Source of the DNA: Butyrivibrio sp.
GTDB lineage: Bacteria; Bacillota; Clostridia; Lachnospirales; Lachnospiraceae
NCBI GenBank assembly: GCA_015056575.1
Contig: SVGA01000013.1
Location: 36,714-100,713, forward strand
DNA: 64,000 bases
Direction: 5' to 3'
Shown: piece by piece, positions 16,805 to 24,974 of the stretch
Numbering within the stretch: the first letter of the stretch is position 1
How the letters are laid out: the number at the start of each line of letters is the position of its first letter
Notes under the pieces: generated by a model
What the model saw: the letters and a program-made list of their open reading frames with translations, nothing else
The model's database searches: none
What the model was told of the DNA's origin: nothing
Made by a program: the position numbers and the translations under genes

Positions 16805-17395
16805 TTATCTCTCTCCTGTGAGTGCCGCCAAATACTTTTCCATAGCATTTTTCTGTAGTGCAAACCTTAAATCCGGATCAATATATGGCCTAACTATTTT
16901 TTTATCTGCTGTCTTTCCTGTCAGTAGACCAGCCTCAAACATATACTTGCTGTATACCTGCTTCAATTTCTTGATAGATGTGTCTGTAATAGCTGCAACC
17001 TTTTCGTTCTGGTCCTTTTTATCCTTAAAAAAAATATTCAGATCTGCATCTGTTATTTCTGTTCCACCCAGAAAAAGCTTGTCTCTAAACACTTCGTACA
17101 TGAGATCAAAAAGCAATCTGTCTGAAGCCATACATCCGATAAAAGCGATCAGCTTCGCCGTATTAATATCCGAAGTAACCATCATCTTCCTAAGATTTTC
17201 GGGCAGTGCTTCTAACCGTGACCGTATACATCCGAATTCATTCTTTAACCTGTCCTCAGATTTTTGCTGATATAGATTATCATCTATAATAATATCCCTT
17301 ACCTCTTCCATAGTATGAGCATTCAAGAGTCTAGCCGTCTCCCTTGTCTCGACAAACCAGAAGAGATATTTTGTTGCACTAGCGTTATATTCCAT
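16805..17395 (-). CDS. brxA: BrxA (DUF1819), BREX phage-defence component
   Basis: 196 residues matching the DUF1819 family throughout: the early DDNLYQQKSEDR segment, AKLIAFIGCMASDRLLFD, the TEITDADLNIFF / QNEKVA stretch, and the C-terminal EKYLAALTGE. BrxA is a small DNA-binding helical protein and one of the first genes of type 1 BREX loci. The gene looks intact and starts 1 base after the upstream XRE regulator stops. As the rest of BREX is gone, it is probably a relic or has been kept for another task. Confidence 0.9.
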   Translation of the reverse strand: MEYNASATKYLFWFVETRETARLLNAHTMEEVRDIIIDDNLYQQKSEDRLKNEFGCIRSRLEALPENLRKMMVTSDINTAKLIAFIGCMASDRLLFDLMYEVFRDKLFLGGTEITDADLNIFFKDKKDQNEKVAAITDTSIKKLKQVYSKYMFEAGLLTGKTADKKIVRPYIDPDLRFALQKNAMEKYLAALTGER

Positions 17396-17396
17396 G

Positions 17397-17621
17397 TCAA
17401 TCTACCTTCTCTTCCTTAGTGTCCTTTTCAAAGCTCATAATGTCCCCTATGTTACAATCCAAGTACTCACATATTCTCTGCATGACATCCATAGAAACGC
17501 TTTCGCCTTTCCCCATTTTTGCCATAGTCGCTGAACTGATGTTTAGCTCAGCTGCAAGATCCTTCTTGTACATATTTCTGTCTATGAGCATTTTCCATAA
17601 TCCGTTGTACGAGATAGACAT
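17397..17621 (-). CDS. XRE-family HTH regulator of the BREX remnant
   Basis: 74 residues, nearly all helix-turn-helix of the Cro/CI type (YKKDLAAELNISSATMAKMG as the HTH, then VSMDVMQRICEYLDCNIGDI). It is preceded by an AAAGGTGA site. It is the first gene of a tight operon with brxA and truncated brxB, a usual arrangement for a BREX autoregulator. A palindrome 26 bases upstream (17647-17660) is its likely operator. Confidence 0.88.
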   Translation of the reverse strand: MSISYNGLWKMLIDRNMYKKDLAAELNISSATMAKMGKGESVSMDVMQRICEYLDCNIGDIMSFEKDTKEEKVD

Positions 17622-17646
17622 ATAATTTCACCTTTCACCACAAACA

Positions 17647-17660
17647 GACAGTTATCTGTC
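17647..17660. promoter_or_regulatory. Palindrome upstream of the XRE gene, probable operator
   Basis: GACAGTTATCTGTC is an imperfect palindrome with GACAG/CTGTC arms, placed between a possible -10 (TAGAAT on the minus strand near 17684) and the XRE start. Autoregulation is inferred. Confidence 0.45.
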
Positions 17661-17844
17661 CGCATTGACGCGTCTAGTAAAATTCTATCATATAGGTACT
17701 TGGAAGTCATGTTTAATCTTTAGAAACTTAAATTATGATTTTATTTTAGAAAATTCTAATTTCGCAAAGTGAAATTTTAAACCGTACGGTGAAATTTGAA
17801 CAAAGATTTGATCAAGACTTAAAAACATAAAGTGAAATGGCATA

Positions 17845-18030
17845 TCACATCTCATCCAGCTCATCCTCAAACTCCAGCCACCCAAGCAGCCTTTCCTCTT
17901 CTCTTTCCCTTCGAAGTTCGTCCTGCCTGCGGTCAAAGTCTCTGCGCTCTTTCTTAGTCATCGAGCTTGTAAGCTCCTTGTACTGCTTCTCTGTTAACCT
18001 GACATCTTTATCTCTTTTCCCAAAGAACAT
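17845..18030 (-). CDS. 61-aa highly charged protein
   Basis: Starts at ATG 18030 after a strong AGAGAGGT site. Almost the whole sequence is Glu, Asp, Arg and Lys (KKERRDFDRRQDELRREREE), predicting a single long charged helix or coiled coil. No function is known. It follows a 39-aa Cys-rich gene on the same strand by 15 bases, and the two are probably one small operon. Confidence 0.6.
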   Translation of the reverse strand: MFFGKRDKDVRLTEKQYKELTSSMTKKERRDFDRRQDELRREREEERLLGWLEFEDELDEM

Positions 18031-18045
18031 ATCGTTACCTCTCTT

Positions 18046-18165
18046 TCATTCAAGACTTCCGTCGCGCTTGCAGATCTCGTAGAACTCGCAGGTGACGCAG
18101 AAGTGTTTGCAGAATCTGTTTTTCCTATGAATACATTTACTGAGCCAATACAGCAGTCTTTCCAT
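18046..18165 (-). CDS. 39-aa Cys-rich mini-protein
   Basis: The ATG at 18165 is preceded by a strong AGGAGGAT site with good spacing. The product has five cysteines arranged C-x7-C-x3-C-x2-C-x5-C (KNRFCKHFCVTCEFYEIC) and a hydrophobic start (LLYWL), suggesting a small zinc or Fe-S knuckle. It precedes the 61-aa charged gene by 15 bases. I do not know a named family. The ribosome binding site and the spacing to the next gene are the main support that it is real. Confidence 0.55.
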   Translation of the reverse strand: MERLLYWLSKCIHRKNRFCKHFCVTCEFYEICKRDGSLE

Positions 18166-18305
18166 GGCATATCCTCCTGAAACAAGATTTCCTTATGTCG
18201 ATATTTCTTTTCCCCGGTTATCTGTTGTACCCATGGTAAACAATTACGAGTCCTATAATCACACCTTAATGGTTTTGAAAAATCTTTCTTTATCCCTGCG
18301 GGCAG

Positions 18306-18428
18306 AAAAGGGAGCCTTATTCGAAATACGAGAAGAACAGCGTTGAGCGCCACATAGAGGAGCTTGGCATCGACCCTGAGCAGTGCCGGATTGAGAAGAT
18401 CAGTGAAGAAGGGGGAAGCAACGGATGA
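18306..18428 (+). pseudogene. Tail of an unidentified coding sequence
   Basis: An open frame without start codon ends at TGA 18426-18428. Its last ~35 codons (ending HIEELGIDPEQCRIEKIS and a short Gly-rich tail) have gene-like codon choice and amphipathic composition. Upstream the frame is closed by a stop. It looks like the C-terminal scar of a deleted gene; the family is not recognised. Confidence 0.35.
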
Positions 18429-18445
18429 GAGGTGAGGGTTTGGTG

Positions 18446-18487
18446 TGGCAAAATGAACCCCAGGGACTTAAGGCATGGGACCATTTT
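18446..18487. repeat. GC-rich palindromic repeat, copy 5
   Basis: AAAATGAACCCCAGGGACTT, then AAGGCATGGGACCATTTT: the same module order as other copies, with CTTAAG at its centre. It is fused to the end of dispersed element copy B. Confidence 0.65.
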
Positions 18488-18667
18488 GATATAGGACTTC
18501 GATTTTGGAAATAATTCCAGTGGAATTGGGGTATTTTTTCCAAATTCACCACTTTTATAACTAGAAAGTAACTCTTTTGAAAAAAACAATGAATAATGAA
18601 GAAGATATTTTCAAAAATGGCGATTTTTTGGAAAAAATGCATTTACATCGATGAAAATCGTGGGATG
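18472..18667 (-). repeat. ~195-bp dispersed element, copy B (inverted)
   Basis: The reverse complement aligns with 11821-12018 over the full length, with blocks GATTTTCATCGATG, GAAAATATCTTCTTC, TATTCATTG, GAATTTGGAAAAAA, TGGAATTATTTCCAAAAT and CAAAATGGTC. Together the two copies bracket 12.0-18.5 kb in opposite orientation. Confidence 0.7.
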
Positions 18668-18787
18668 TTGCCCGGGGATGAACCCTGGAGACGGAGTCAT
18701 GGAACTATTTTGAGATTGGCACTGTGTGCGACTTTCTTTAGTCTTGGTTACGTGTTTGGAAAGCATGATTCCAAGACACAAAAATAA
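18596..18787 (+). pseudogene. Tail of a small membrane protein interrupted by repeats
   Basis: The last ~25 codons encode a hydrophobic helix and a charged end (LALCATFFSLGYVFGKH, then DSKTQK) and are followed at once by a good terminator, as for a real gene end. The 5' part of the frame, however, is dispersed element and GC-rich repeat sequence with no ribosome binding site. Probably the remnant of a small membrane protein gene. Confidence 0.35.
18668..18712. repeat. GC-rich palindromic repeat, copy 6 (degenerate)
   Basis: TGCCCGGGGATGAACCCTGG then AGACGGAGTCATGG; carries the CGGAGTCATGG module of the other copies. Confidence 0.5.
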
Positions 18788-18822
18788 CCGCCCGAGCCCG
18801 AGAACTTTGAGCGGTTATTTTA
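18781..18822 (+). terminator. Intrinsic terminator
   Basis: AAATAACCGC and GCGGTTATTTT pair around a loop and end in T-rich DNA. Confidence 0.7.
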
Positions 18823-18926
18823 ATCACTAATATTTCTTGGGGCTAACCGTCTACCGGTAGCACCTTTTCTAACATAATAGTATCATTACTGATTCTCATC
18901 GTCAAACGTAGATTCTGCTTCTATGA

Positions 18927-18994
18927 GATGAGCCCTTGACTCCGTCCCTGGGGATCATTTGGCCCACTGCTTCGGAATGGGCCCTGGGGATCAG
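18927..18994. repeat. GC-rich palindromic repeat, copy 7 (double) at the end of the aldo/keto reductase gene
   Basis: Contains TGACTCCGTCCCTGGGGATC and a hairpin GGCCCA...TGGGCC. On the minus strand it starts directly after the reductase TAA, so it is the gene's 3' untranslated region and probable terminator. Confidence 0.65.
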
Positions 18995-20137
18995 TTACCC
19001 GATCTTTTCGACGAAATCTGTCATCATATCGGAGATTTTTATTGTCTGAGGGCATACCTGCTCGCAGCTGTGGCAGTGGAGGCATGCTGAAGGGCGCTTG
19101 TCTTCGGGGATTGCTGCAAGTGCCATTGGTGCGATGAAGCCCATTCCGCCGGACTGCGTGGTGAGAAGGTGCTCGTTGTAAAGTGCGATGAAACGAGGGA
19201 TATCCAGGCCCATGGGGCAATGACTTACGCAGTAGTGACAAGCTGTGCAGGGGATGGACTTTTGAGCCTGCAGTCTGTCGGTAACTGCCATCAAAGCATC
19301 CATTTCTTTTCCGCTAAGGGGCTTGTCCTCCTCGTAGGTCTTGAGGTTCGCATCAAGCTGCTCCATATTGGACATGCCTGAAAGTACCATTGTCACGCCG
19401 TCTACGCTCTGGAGGAATCTGAATGCCCAGGCGGGGATGTCTTCCTCGGGGCGAAGGGCTTTGAGCTCGCTTTCGGACTGAGCGTCCAGCCCGGCAAGCC
19501 TGCCGCCGCGAAGGGGCTCCATTACCCATACCGGGATATTCCACTCATTGAGAAGGTCAACTTTGGCCTTGGCGTCCTGGAATTTCCAATCAAGGTAATT
19601 GAGCTGGATCTGGCAGAACTCCATGTCTTTGCCGTAAGCGTCAAGGAATCTCTTTAAGGTTGCATATTCACCGTGGCAGGAAAAGCCAAGATGCTTTATG
19701 CGGCCGTTCTTTTTCTGCTCCATGAGATAATCGTAAATGCCGAACTTTGGATCCAGATACTGCTCGATGTTCATCTCGCACACATTGTGGAAGAGATAGA
19801 AATCGAAATACTCCATGCCTGTCTTTTCCAGCTGCTTCTCAAATATCTCTTTTACCCTGGGCATGTTTGAAAGGTCGTAACCCGGGAACTTGGTTGCGAT
19901 ATAGAACTTGTCTCTGGGATACTTGGAAAGTGCCTTTCCCATGACAATTTCGGAATTGCCGTTGTGATAGCCAAAGGCTGTGTCGTAGTAGTTGATGCCG
20001 CTTGCCATGGCCTTATCAACCATCTTGAAAGTCTGATCTTCGTCGATGTTGCCGTCATCGCCGCCGATTACCGGGAGCCTCATGGCTCCGAAGCCCAGCG
20101 CTGACAGGCTGATGTCCTGAAACTTTCTGTAGATCAT
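18995..20137 (-). CDS. Aldo/keto reductase with C-terminal 4Fe-4S ferredoxin domain
   Basis: 380 residues. Residues 1-280 form the AKR barrel (LGFGAMRLP, INYYDTAFGYHNGNSE with catalytic Asp/Tyr, HLGFSCHG). Residues about 295-380 hold two cysteine motifs, CTACHYCVSHCPMGLDIP and CLHCHSCEQVCPQ, which should bind two 4Fe-4S clusters. This architecture is common in anaerobic Firmicutes and Bacteroidetes, and couples ferredoxin-like electron transfer to carbonyl reduction; the substrate is unknown. The start follows an AGGAGGGG site. Transcribed alone. Confidence 0.9.
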   Translation of the reverse strand: MIYRKFQDISLSALGFGAMRLPVIGGDDGNIDEDQTFKMVDKAMASGINYYDTAFGYHNGNSEIVMGKALSKYPRDKFYIATKFPGYDLSNMPRVKEIFEKQLEKTGMEYFDFYLFHNVCEMNIEQYLDPKFGIYDYLMEQKKNGRIKHLGFSCHGEYATLKRFLDAYGKDMEFCQIQLNYLDWKFQDAKAKVDLLNEWNIPVWVMEPLRGGRLAGLDAQSESELKALRPEEDIPAWAFRFLQSVDGVTMVLSGMSNMEQLDANLKTYEEDKPLSGKEMDALMAVTDRLQAQKSIPCTACHYCVSHCPMGLDIPRFIALYNEHLLTTQSGGMGFIAPMALAAIPEDKRPSACLHCHSCEQVCPQTIKISDMMTDFVEKIG

Positions 20138-20279
20138 AGTCTTTTACCCCTCCTGATTAGCAATGAACAGTATCATATTTATTATACGCGTTTGTGGTAC
20201 TTTTTTCTCGGTTTCATGTTAAATTCAATGAGGATTTATACTTTTTGGGATGATTTTAGAGCCTTGACAGCGTCTGTGG

Positions 20280-20332
20280 AATGGTCTCTTGACTTAAGTC
20301 CCCGGGGGCCATTCCCAGGGACCATTCAGGGG
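20280..20332. repeat. GC-rich palindromic repeat, copy 8
   Basis: ATGGTCTCTTGACTTAAGTC, then CCCGGGGGCCATTCCCAGGGACCATTC; two nested palindromes with a central CTTAAG. It lies in the 307-bp divergent gap 20138-20444, which otherwise holds only promoter-like A+T-rich DNA. Confidence 0.65.
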
Positions 20333-20444
20333 CATTTCGGGCGGCGACAGGCTTTACAATGGCATTTTATGTCATTAAAATAAGTAAGTGTATATTTATA
20401 CACGTCTGGAATTGGTATGAAAAAACGGAGGGAGAAAAAAAGTG

Positions 20445-23400
20445 ATGAGACTACGCGAGTGTTGTAAGCGTACTCTAACGGCGTTGATGGCAGCTGCACT
20501 GCTGATGACATCAATGCCTTTTAATGTGTACGCAAGTGAAGTGTCTTCGGGCAGCAGCAAGGAATTTGTTGCAGCTTCGACAGCAGAGACTGATGTCGAT
20601 ACCGGGGAAGCCGGCGACGACGCTGCAGGTGCTGTAGAAAGCGCCGCCGAAGAAGAAGTTTTGGTGGAAGATTCCGCAGTTAAGCCCGCCACTCAGGGCG
20701 GTAAAGAGACCGGGGAAGGTACAGACGTTTCTTCAGAAGACTCCAACATAGCCGGCGAAGAAGGTACCGGCAAAGAAGGCGCTACCGAAGAAGATGCTGC
20801 CGAAGAAGGTGCAGCTGATAATGGAAAAACCGATAATGGTAAAGCCGGCGAGGAGGATGCCACTGCTGCTGATTCCGCTAAAAGCGATGATTCCGCGGAC
20901 AAAGATTCCACAGATGAGGATCCCGCAGATGGCAATCTCGCAGATGCAGATTCCGATTTATTACTCGATGAGCCCAAAGGCGAGGAACTCGTTGGGGATG
21001 ACAAGGAAGGCGGAAGACCTGTCAGAATCCTGTCGCACAATGCAAAATGGGTTAATATTTTTACAGGCGAAGAAGTTAGAGGATACCAGGAAGAGGCATT
21101 GGCTGAATCCCCTATAAGTGTTACCGGCGACAGCCTTTATATTCATAGCATAGAATCCGCAGAAGGCTATAATTCTCTTTCTCCATCAGAAGGCCAGAAT
21201 CTTAGTTGTCTGGTAGATGGAGCGCTTTATCTTGCTGAACCTGTTTTCATGGACAAAGCTGATAAGCTTGTTTGGGAGATTTACCTTAAAGATAGCTTTT
21301 TTGAGGGTGAAAACCAGGAGGCTACAGTGGAGCTGTTCTGCCCCGCCAGGTCGTATGTCGGTCTGGTTACACCCACCGGCACGCCTTATTTTGATCTCGA
21401 TGGGTCATATACTATAAAAGGCGGAGTTGAATTTAGCAATAGAGATGAACCTTTTATTGACGCTGAAAACCATATGATACCTACCGGTGATGAAATTGTT
21501 ATTGATGTTATCCCGTATGCCGGTTATGTACCGACAGTAGAATATCTCATCGATGGCGAAGAGAACAAACCATTCGAAAAGAAAGATAATACCACCTACT
21601 ACATTCCTGAAGAAATTACCCGGAAGGCTTTCGATGAGAAAAAAAACATATCCATCTATATACGTACAGAAAAAAGAGATGTGCCTGTAGAGTTTCGCTA
21701 CGTCAACGGCCGCAGCAATGTTTATCGCTATCAGAGAGTACGCAGGGATTCGCATGACGTGATCATGGGCGGCGATACAAAAGGTGATCTTATAGCCGCT
21801 TCTACTACAGCAGGTTTTAATACAGACTTTGAATTTGTTGTAGAACCCGTAGATTCCAAAGACGGCGAGGTAATCGTAACAGCTAACGGTCAGGAGCTTG
21901 CTCCCATTCAGGATCACTATTACAAAGACGAAAGCGATGCTGCCAACAAAATCAAGACAGACAGCATGAAATACTATCGTTTCGCTGCCGGAGAAAAAAA
22001 CACGGTGGAGATCAGATGCGTTAAAGTTGATCAGCCTACAGAGCCCATCGCAGTTACACCAACCATATCTCAGGTTACTCTTAAAGGCTTTAAGAATAAA
22101 GCGATCAGTCAGGTATCCGGAACAACAGTAAACTACCCTGTAACACTGAAGGCAGGAGAAGATTATAACGATCTTCGATTTGAAAGTGGCGATGGAGAAA
22201 GCTCTTTTGACCTGGAGTACTCTCCCGACAAGAAGCTTCTCACTGTGAGCACGTTTAAAGATACTGCTCTTTCCGATGAAGATATTATTATTAAAGCCCT
22301 TGATACAACAGATACTCTGATAGATACATTTACCATTCATCCCACTGCCGCTAAGTTTGCTGCTCCAACAGTAAAAGTTACTGAGACAAGGGATGTTGGA
22401 ATTGTGCTTTCCTTAGGACTTCCCAAAGGCGCAGCAGGTTCTAAGAATCTGTATTACAAGGTGGAAGCAGAAGCTGTGGGAACAGTGGATGATAGAATGC
22501 TTGCCCGGACAGAACCCATGTATCTTCCTGTTGAGGAAACTCTATGTCCTCTGACACTTGCCAAATCCACTCAGCCCGACGGCCATGTTATGCTTGGTGA
22601 TGGCACTGCTCAGAAGTACAATATCAGCGTTTCACTTGTACAGGTAGTTGATGATTCTTTTCCCTCTGATAATGACAGATTTGCAGAAGGCAATATCCTG
22701 ACTGAAGGCACTGTTAAAGTCCTTAAAAACCAGGCCACCAAAAATCCGGCTTATGAGACTAAACTCACATTTACCAAGAAGGCTGTTTCCGTAATCTATG
22801 GTGAGGATGATCAGCTGATCGGTCCTGTAAAGTTTTCGGCTAATACTACCTATCGCATAGTCAGAACCGCTCAGATAGTGTCAGAACGTGGTGAGGTAAT
22901 GGCTTCCAATACAGCAGGAGACCTGAAAACAGACTACAGAACCGGAGCAATAAGCTGGGATTCCTATCCTGAAGACCTGCAGCCCGGTAAGTATACGCTG
23001 GAGGCTTATCCGGATTGCCCGGAGGAGACCTTTGTACAGCCGGCTACTCTCACTCTTACCGTCAAGCCGGCAGTTAACAATATTGTTCTGACCCCTTCGG
23101 GTGATGATGTTTCTTTTGATATATACAAGGCAAAAGGCAAGGCTGCAAGCTACAAACTTAAGGCAACCGCTGAGGCCTGGTATGCGACAGGTCAGTTGAA
23201 GCCTGCAAACTCTAAGCTCGCATGGGAATGTGATTCAGATAATCCTGAACTTAAGAAGTACCTTACAGTTAAGAACGGAACGGTCACTGTAGCGAAGAAC
23301 TACGAACTTTCCGAAGAGGCACAGATGAACAAGTTCAGGGTAAGAGCTGTTGCCCTTGACCGCAAGACAAATCCCGCAGTCAGCGACTGGACAGTCTTCA

Positions 23401-24848
23401 GGATTACAGATTCTCCTGCAGTGCCTGCCACTATCGCAGTAGGTGAAGCTCCCGATGCAGTTGTTGGCGACGCCAAGACTCCTGTAAAAGTAGTATCCAG
23501 TGAGCTTAACAGAAAACCTATCCATGTTCTGGATTCTGAGGGAAAAGAGATTCCGCTTGGAGACCTTACTTTGTCGGTATCACCTGCAAAGGGATTTACT
23601 ATCGATCCCGACGATTACACAGTGGAAATAACCAAGCTTGGAACCTACACTGTTAAGGCTGTCAGAAATGACGGAAGCAAGAAGTCCGTTACTGCAAAGT
23701 TTGCTGTTGTCAGCGATGAGATAAACCCTGATTATCCCTATGATTTTAAAATTCAGTATGCGCAGCAGCTTTCCCAGAATCGTCTGAATAAGATTACAAT
23801 GAATGAGGACAATGAAGCCTATGTAAACGGAGCATCTGTAATTGCCATTTCCTCCAGGGCTATTACCCAAAAGAACGGGCTTTATTCCGGCGGTATCAGC
23901 GTGGCCGTAAAGGGTGCCAGGAAGCTTTCCGTTCCTGCCTATGCCATGTCAGATCCTGCTATGCAGTATTTCTACTACAAGCCCACTAAGAAGGATATGG
24001 AGTTTACAATCTCCTCTAAGGATGGCCTCTTCAAGAAGACTACATATAAGATACACAATGTGGTTGGTGACGGAATCCTCAAAGCCAATAAGAAGGGATA
24101 TACCTTCTACACTAATGATCTAATAAATACCAAGACTATTGATTTTGAGCTGTCGGGTCTGGATATTTCGGAAAGCGATAAAGATGGTTATGTACTGCGC
24201 TTCGATCCCGATGATAAGGATTTGTCAAAGAGCGATGAATATTTCTCCGAAGTATGCGAGTTCTGCGAAAATGCTCTGAACAGTGAGTTCAATACAGTCA
24301 CAGATATCGCAGTTCATCCTGATGACAAGCCAAAGGCAACAGTGGTTTCAAAAAATCTGTTACCCGGATTATTTACCACAAGCCGGAAGGTATCCATGAA
24401 CCTCTATGCTTCGCTGTGGAAGGTCGGGGATACTCAAAGCGGTACTAAGGATACTCAGGTAACTGCTCCTGTGAAGATCACCATCAAGTTCACAGATCCG
24501 CCAAAACCTGCTGTAACCCTCAACAAGAAAGTTACACTGGGCAGGAAACGTGATGCTGATCCCACTGATACTGCTCCTACCTCCGCAAAAATTATAAAGA
24601 GCATAAAGAACGGCAAAATCAAATCCGTTCAGCTTTTAAATGACAACAACGGACAGATCATAGATGCCAAAAAGTATCTGACAGTTGAGAAAGATCCCGA
24701 AACCGGTGAATGGGTACTGAGAAGGACATACGCTTCTCTTCCTGACGGAATGAAATCCATCACCTGCTGGATAAAGTATGATACTTATACCTTTACCAGA
24801 TCTGTTACAACACCAAAATCCGAGAAGATAACTGTGAACTTCAAGTAA
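20445..24848 (+). CDS. Large secreted surface protein
   Basis: About 1467 residues. GTG 20442 and ATG 20445 are both possible starts after ACGGAGGG. A basic signal peptide (residues 1-31, cut near VYASE) is followed by an acidic Ala/Glu/Asp low-complexity region to about residue 185. The rest is a series of beta-rich domains of roughly 90-110 residues with Ig-like character (for example TPTISQVTLKGF, KLTFTKKAVSV and VTLNKKVTLGRKR). No LPXTG, S-layer homology or membrane anchor is visible at the C-terminus. It could be an adhesin or cell-surface scaffold. A strong terminator follows. Confidence 0.75.
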   Translation: MRLRECCKRTLTALMAAALLMTSMPFNVYASEVSSGSSKEFVAASTAETDVDTGEAGDDAAGAVESAAEEEVLVEDSAVKPATQGGKETGEGTDVSSEDSNIAGEEGTGKEGATEEDAAEEGAADNGKTDNGKAGEEDATAADSAKSDDSADKDSTDEDPADGNLADADSDLLLDEPKGEELVGDDKEGGRPVRILSHNAKWVNIFTGEEVRGYQEEALAESPISVTGDSLYIHSIESAEGYNSLSPSEGQNLSCLVDGALYLAEPVFMDKADKLVWEIYLKDSFFEGENQEATVELFCPARSYVGLVTPTGTPYFDLDGSYTIKGGVEFSNRDEPFIDAENHMIPTGDEIVIDVIPYAGYVPTVEYLIDGEENKPFEKKDNTTYYIPEEITRKAFDEKKNISIYIRTEKRDVPVEFRYVNGRSNVYRYQRVRRDSHDVIMGGDTKGDLIAASTTAGFNTDFEFVVEPVDSKDGEVIVTANGQELAPIQDHYYKDESDAANKIKTDSMKYYRFAAGEKNTVEIRCVKVDQPTEPIAVTPTISQVTLKGFKNKAISQVSGTTVNYPVTLKAGEDYNDLRFESGDGESSFDLEYSPDKKLLTVSTFKDTALSDEDIIIKALDTTDTLIDTFTIHPTAAKFAAPTVKVTETRDVGIVLSLGLPKGAAGSKNLYYKVEAEAVGTVDDRMLARTEPMYLPVEETLCPLTLAKSTQPDGHVMLGDGTAQKYNISVSLVQVVDDSFPSDNDRFAEGNILTEGTVKVLKNQATKNPAYETKLTFTKKAVSVIYGEDDQLIGPVKFSANTTYRIVRTAQIVSERGEVMASNTAGDLKTDYRTGAISWDSYPEDLQPGKYTLEAYPDCPEETFVQPATLTLTVKPAVNNIVLTPSGDDVSFDIYKAKGKAASYKLKATAEAWYATGQLKPANSKLAWECDSDNPELKKYLTVKNGTVTVAKNYELSEEAQMNKFRVRAVALDRKTNPAVSDWTVFRITDSPAVPATIAVGEAPDAVVGDAKTPVKVVSSELNRKPIHVLDSEGKEIPLGDLTLSVSPAKGFTIDPDDYTVEITKLGTYTVKAVRNDGSKKSVTAKFAVVSDEINPDYPYDFKIQYAQQLSQNRLNKITMNEDNEAYVNGASVIAISSRAITQKNGLYSGGISVAVKGARKLSVPAYAMSDPAMQYFYYKPTKKDMEFTISSKDGLFKKTTYKIHNVVGDGILKANKKGYTFYTNDLINTKTIDFELSGLDISESDKDGYVLRFDPDDKDLSKSDEYFSEVCEFCENALNSEFNTVTDIAVHPDDKPKATVVSKNLLPGLFTTSRKVSMNLYASLWKVGDTQSGTKDTQVTAPVKITIKFTDPPKPAVTLNKKVTLGRKRDADPTDTAPTSAKIIKSIKNGKIKSVQLLNDNNGQIIDAKKYLTVEKDPETGEWVLRRTYASLPDGMKSITCWIKYDTYTFTRSVTTPKSEKITVNFK

Positions 24849-24860
24849 TTCCAAACGCGA

Positions 24861-24897
24861 AATGAGCCCCCGGAACGGAGTCGGGGGCTCATTTTTT
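24861..24897 (+). terminator. Terminator built from a GC-rich repeat copy
   Basis: GAGCCCCCG-N9-CGGGGGCTC followed by ATTTTTT: a 9-bp GC stem with a T-run, 13 bases after the surface protein stop. The loop reads GAACGGAGT and the flank AAATGAGCCCC, both modules of the interspersed repeat. Confidence 0.9.
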
Positions 24898-24906
24898 GCT
24901 GCTGTT

Positions 24907-24974
24907 TTGGTCCCTGGGTGGTCCCTAGGTGGTCAATGGGTGGGTCCCCGGGGACTTAAGTCAGGGGACCATTA
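24907..24974. repeat. GC-rich palindromic repeat, copy 9 (triple) at the end of GH31
   Basis: Three GGTCCC-type units in a row ending in GGGTCCCCGGGGACTTAAGT and CAGGGGACCATTA. The TAA stop of the GH31 gene (24972-24974) is contiguous with it on the minus strand. Confidence 0.7.

Noticed and set aside
16400..17621. A functional minimal BREX system
   Set aside because: brxB is truncated and brxC, pglX, pglZ and brxL are absent, so restriction by the known mechanism is not expected.
11541..18994. Prophage or integrative element
   Set aside because: No integrase, phage structural gene, tRNA attachment site or relaxase was found; only BREX relics and repeats.
21405..22340. 311-codon ORF on the minus strand inside the large surface protein gene
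   Set aside because: It lies wholly antisense to a well supported gene, has no ribosome binding site and shows the Phe/Cys/Ile-rich composition typical of mirror frames.
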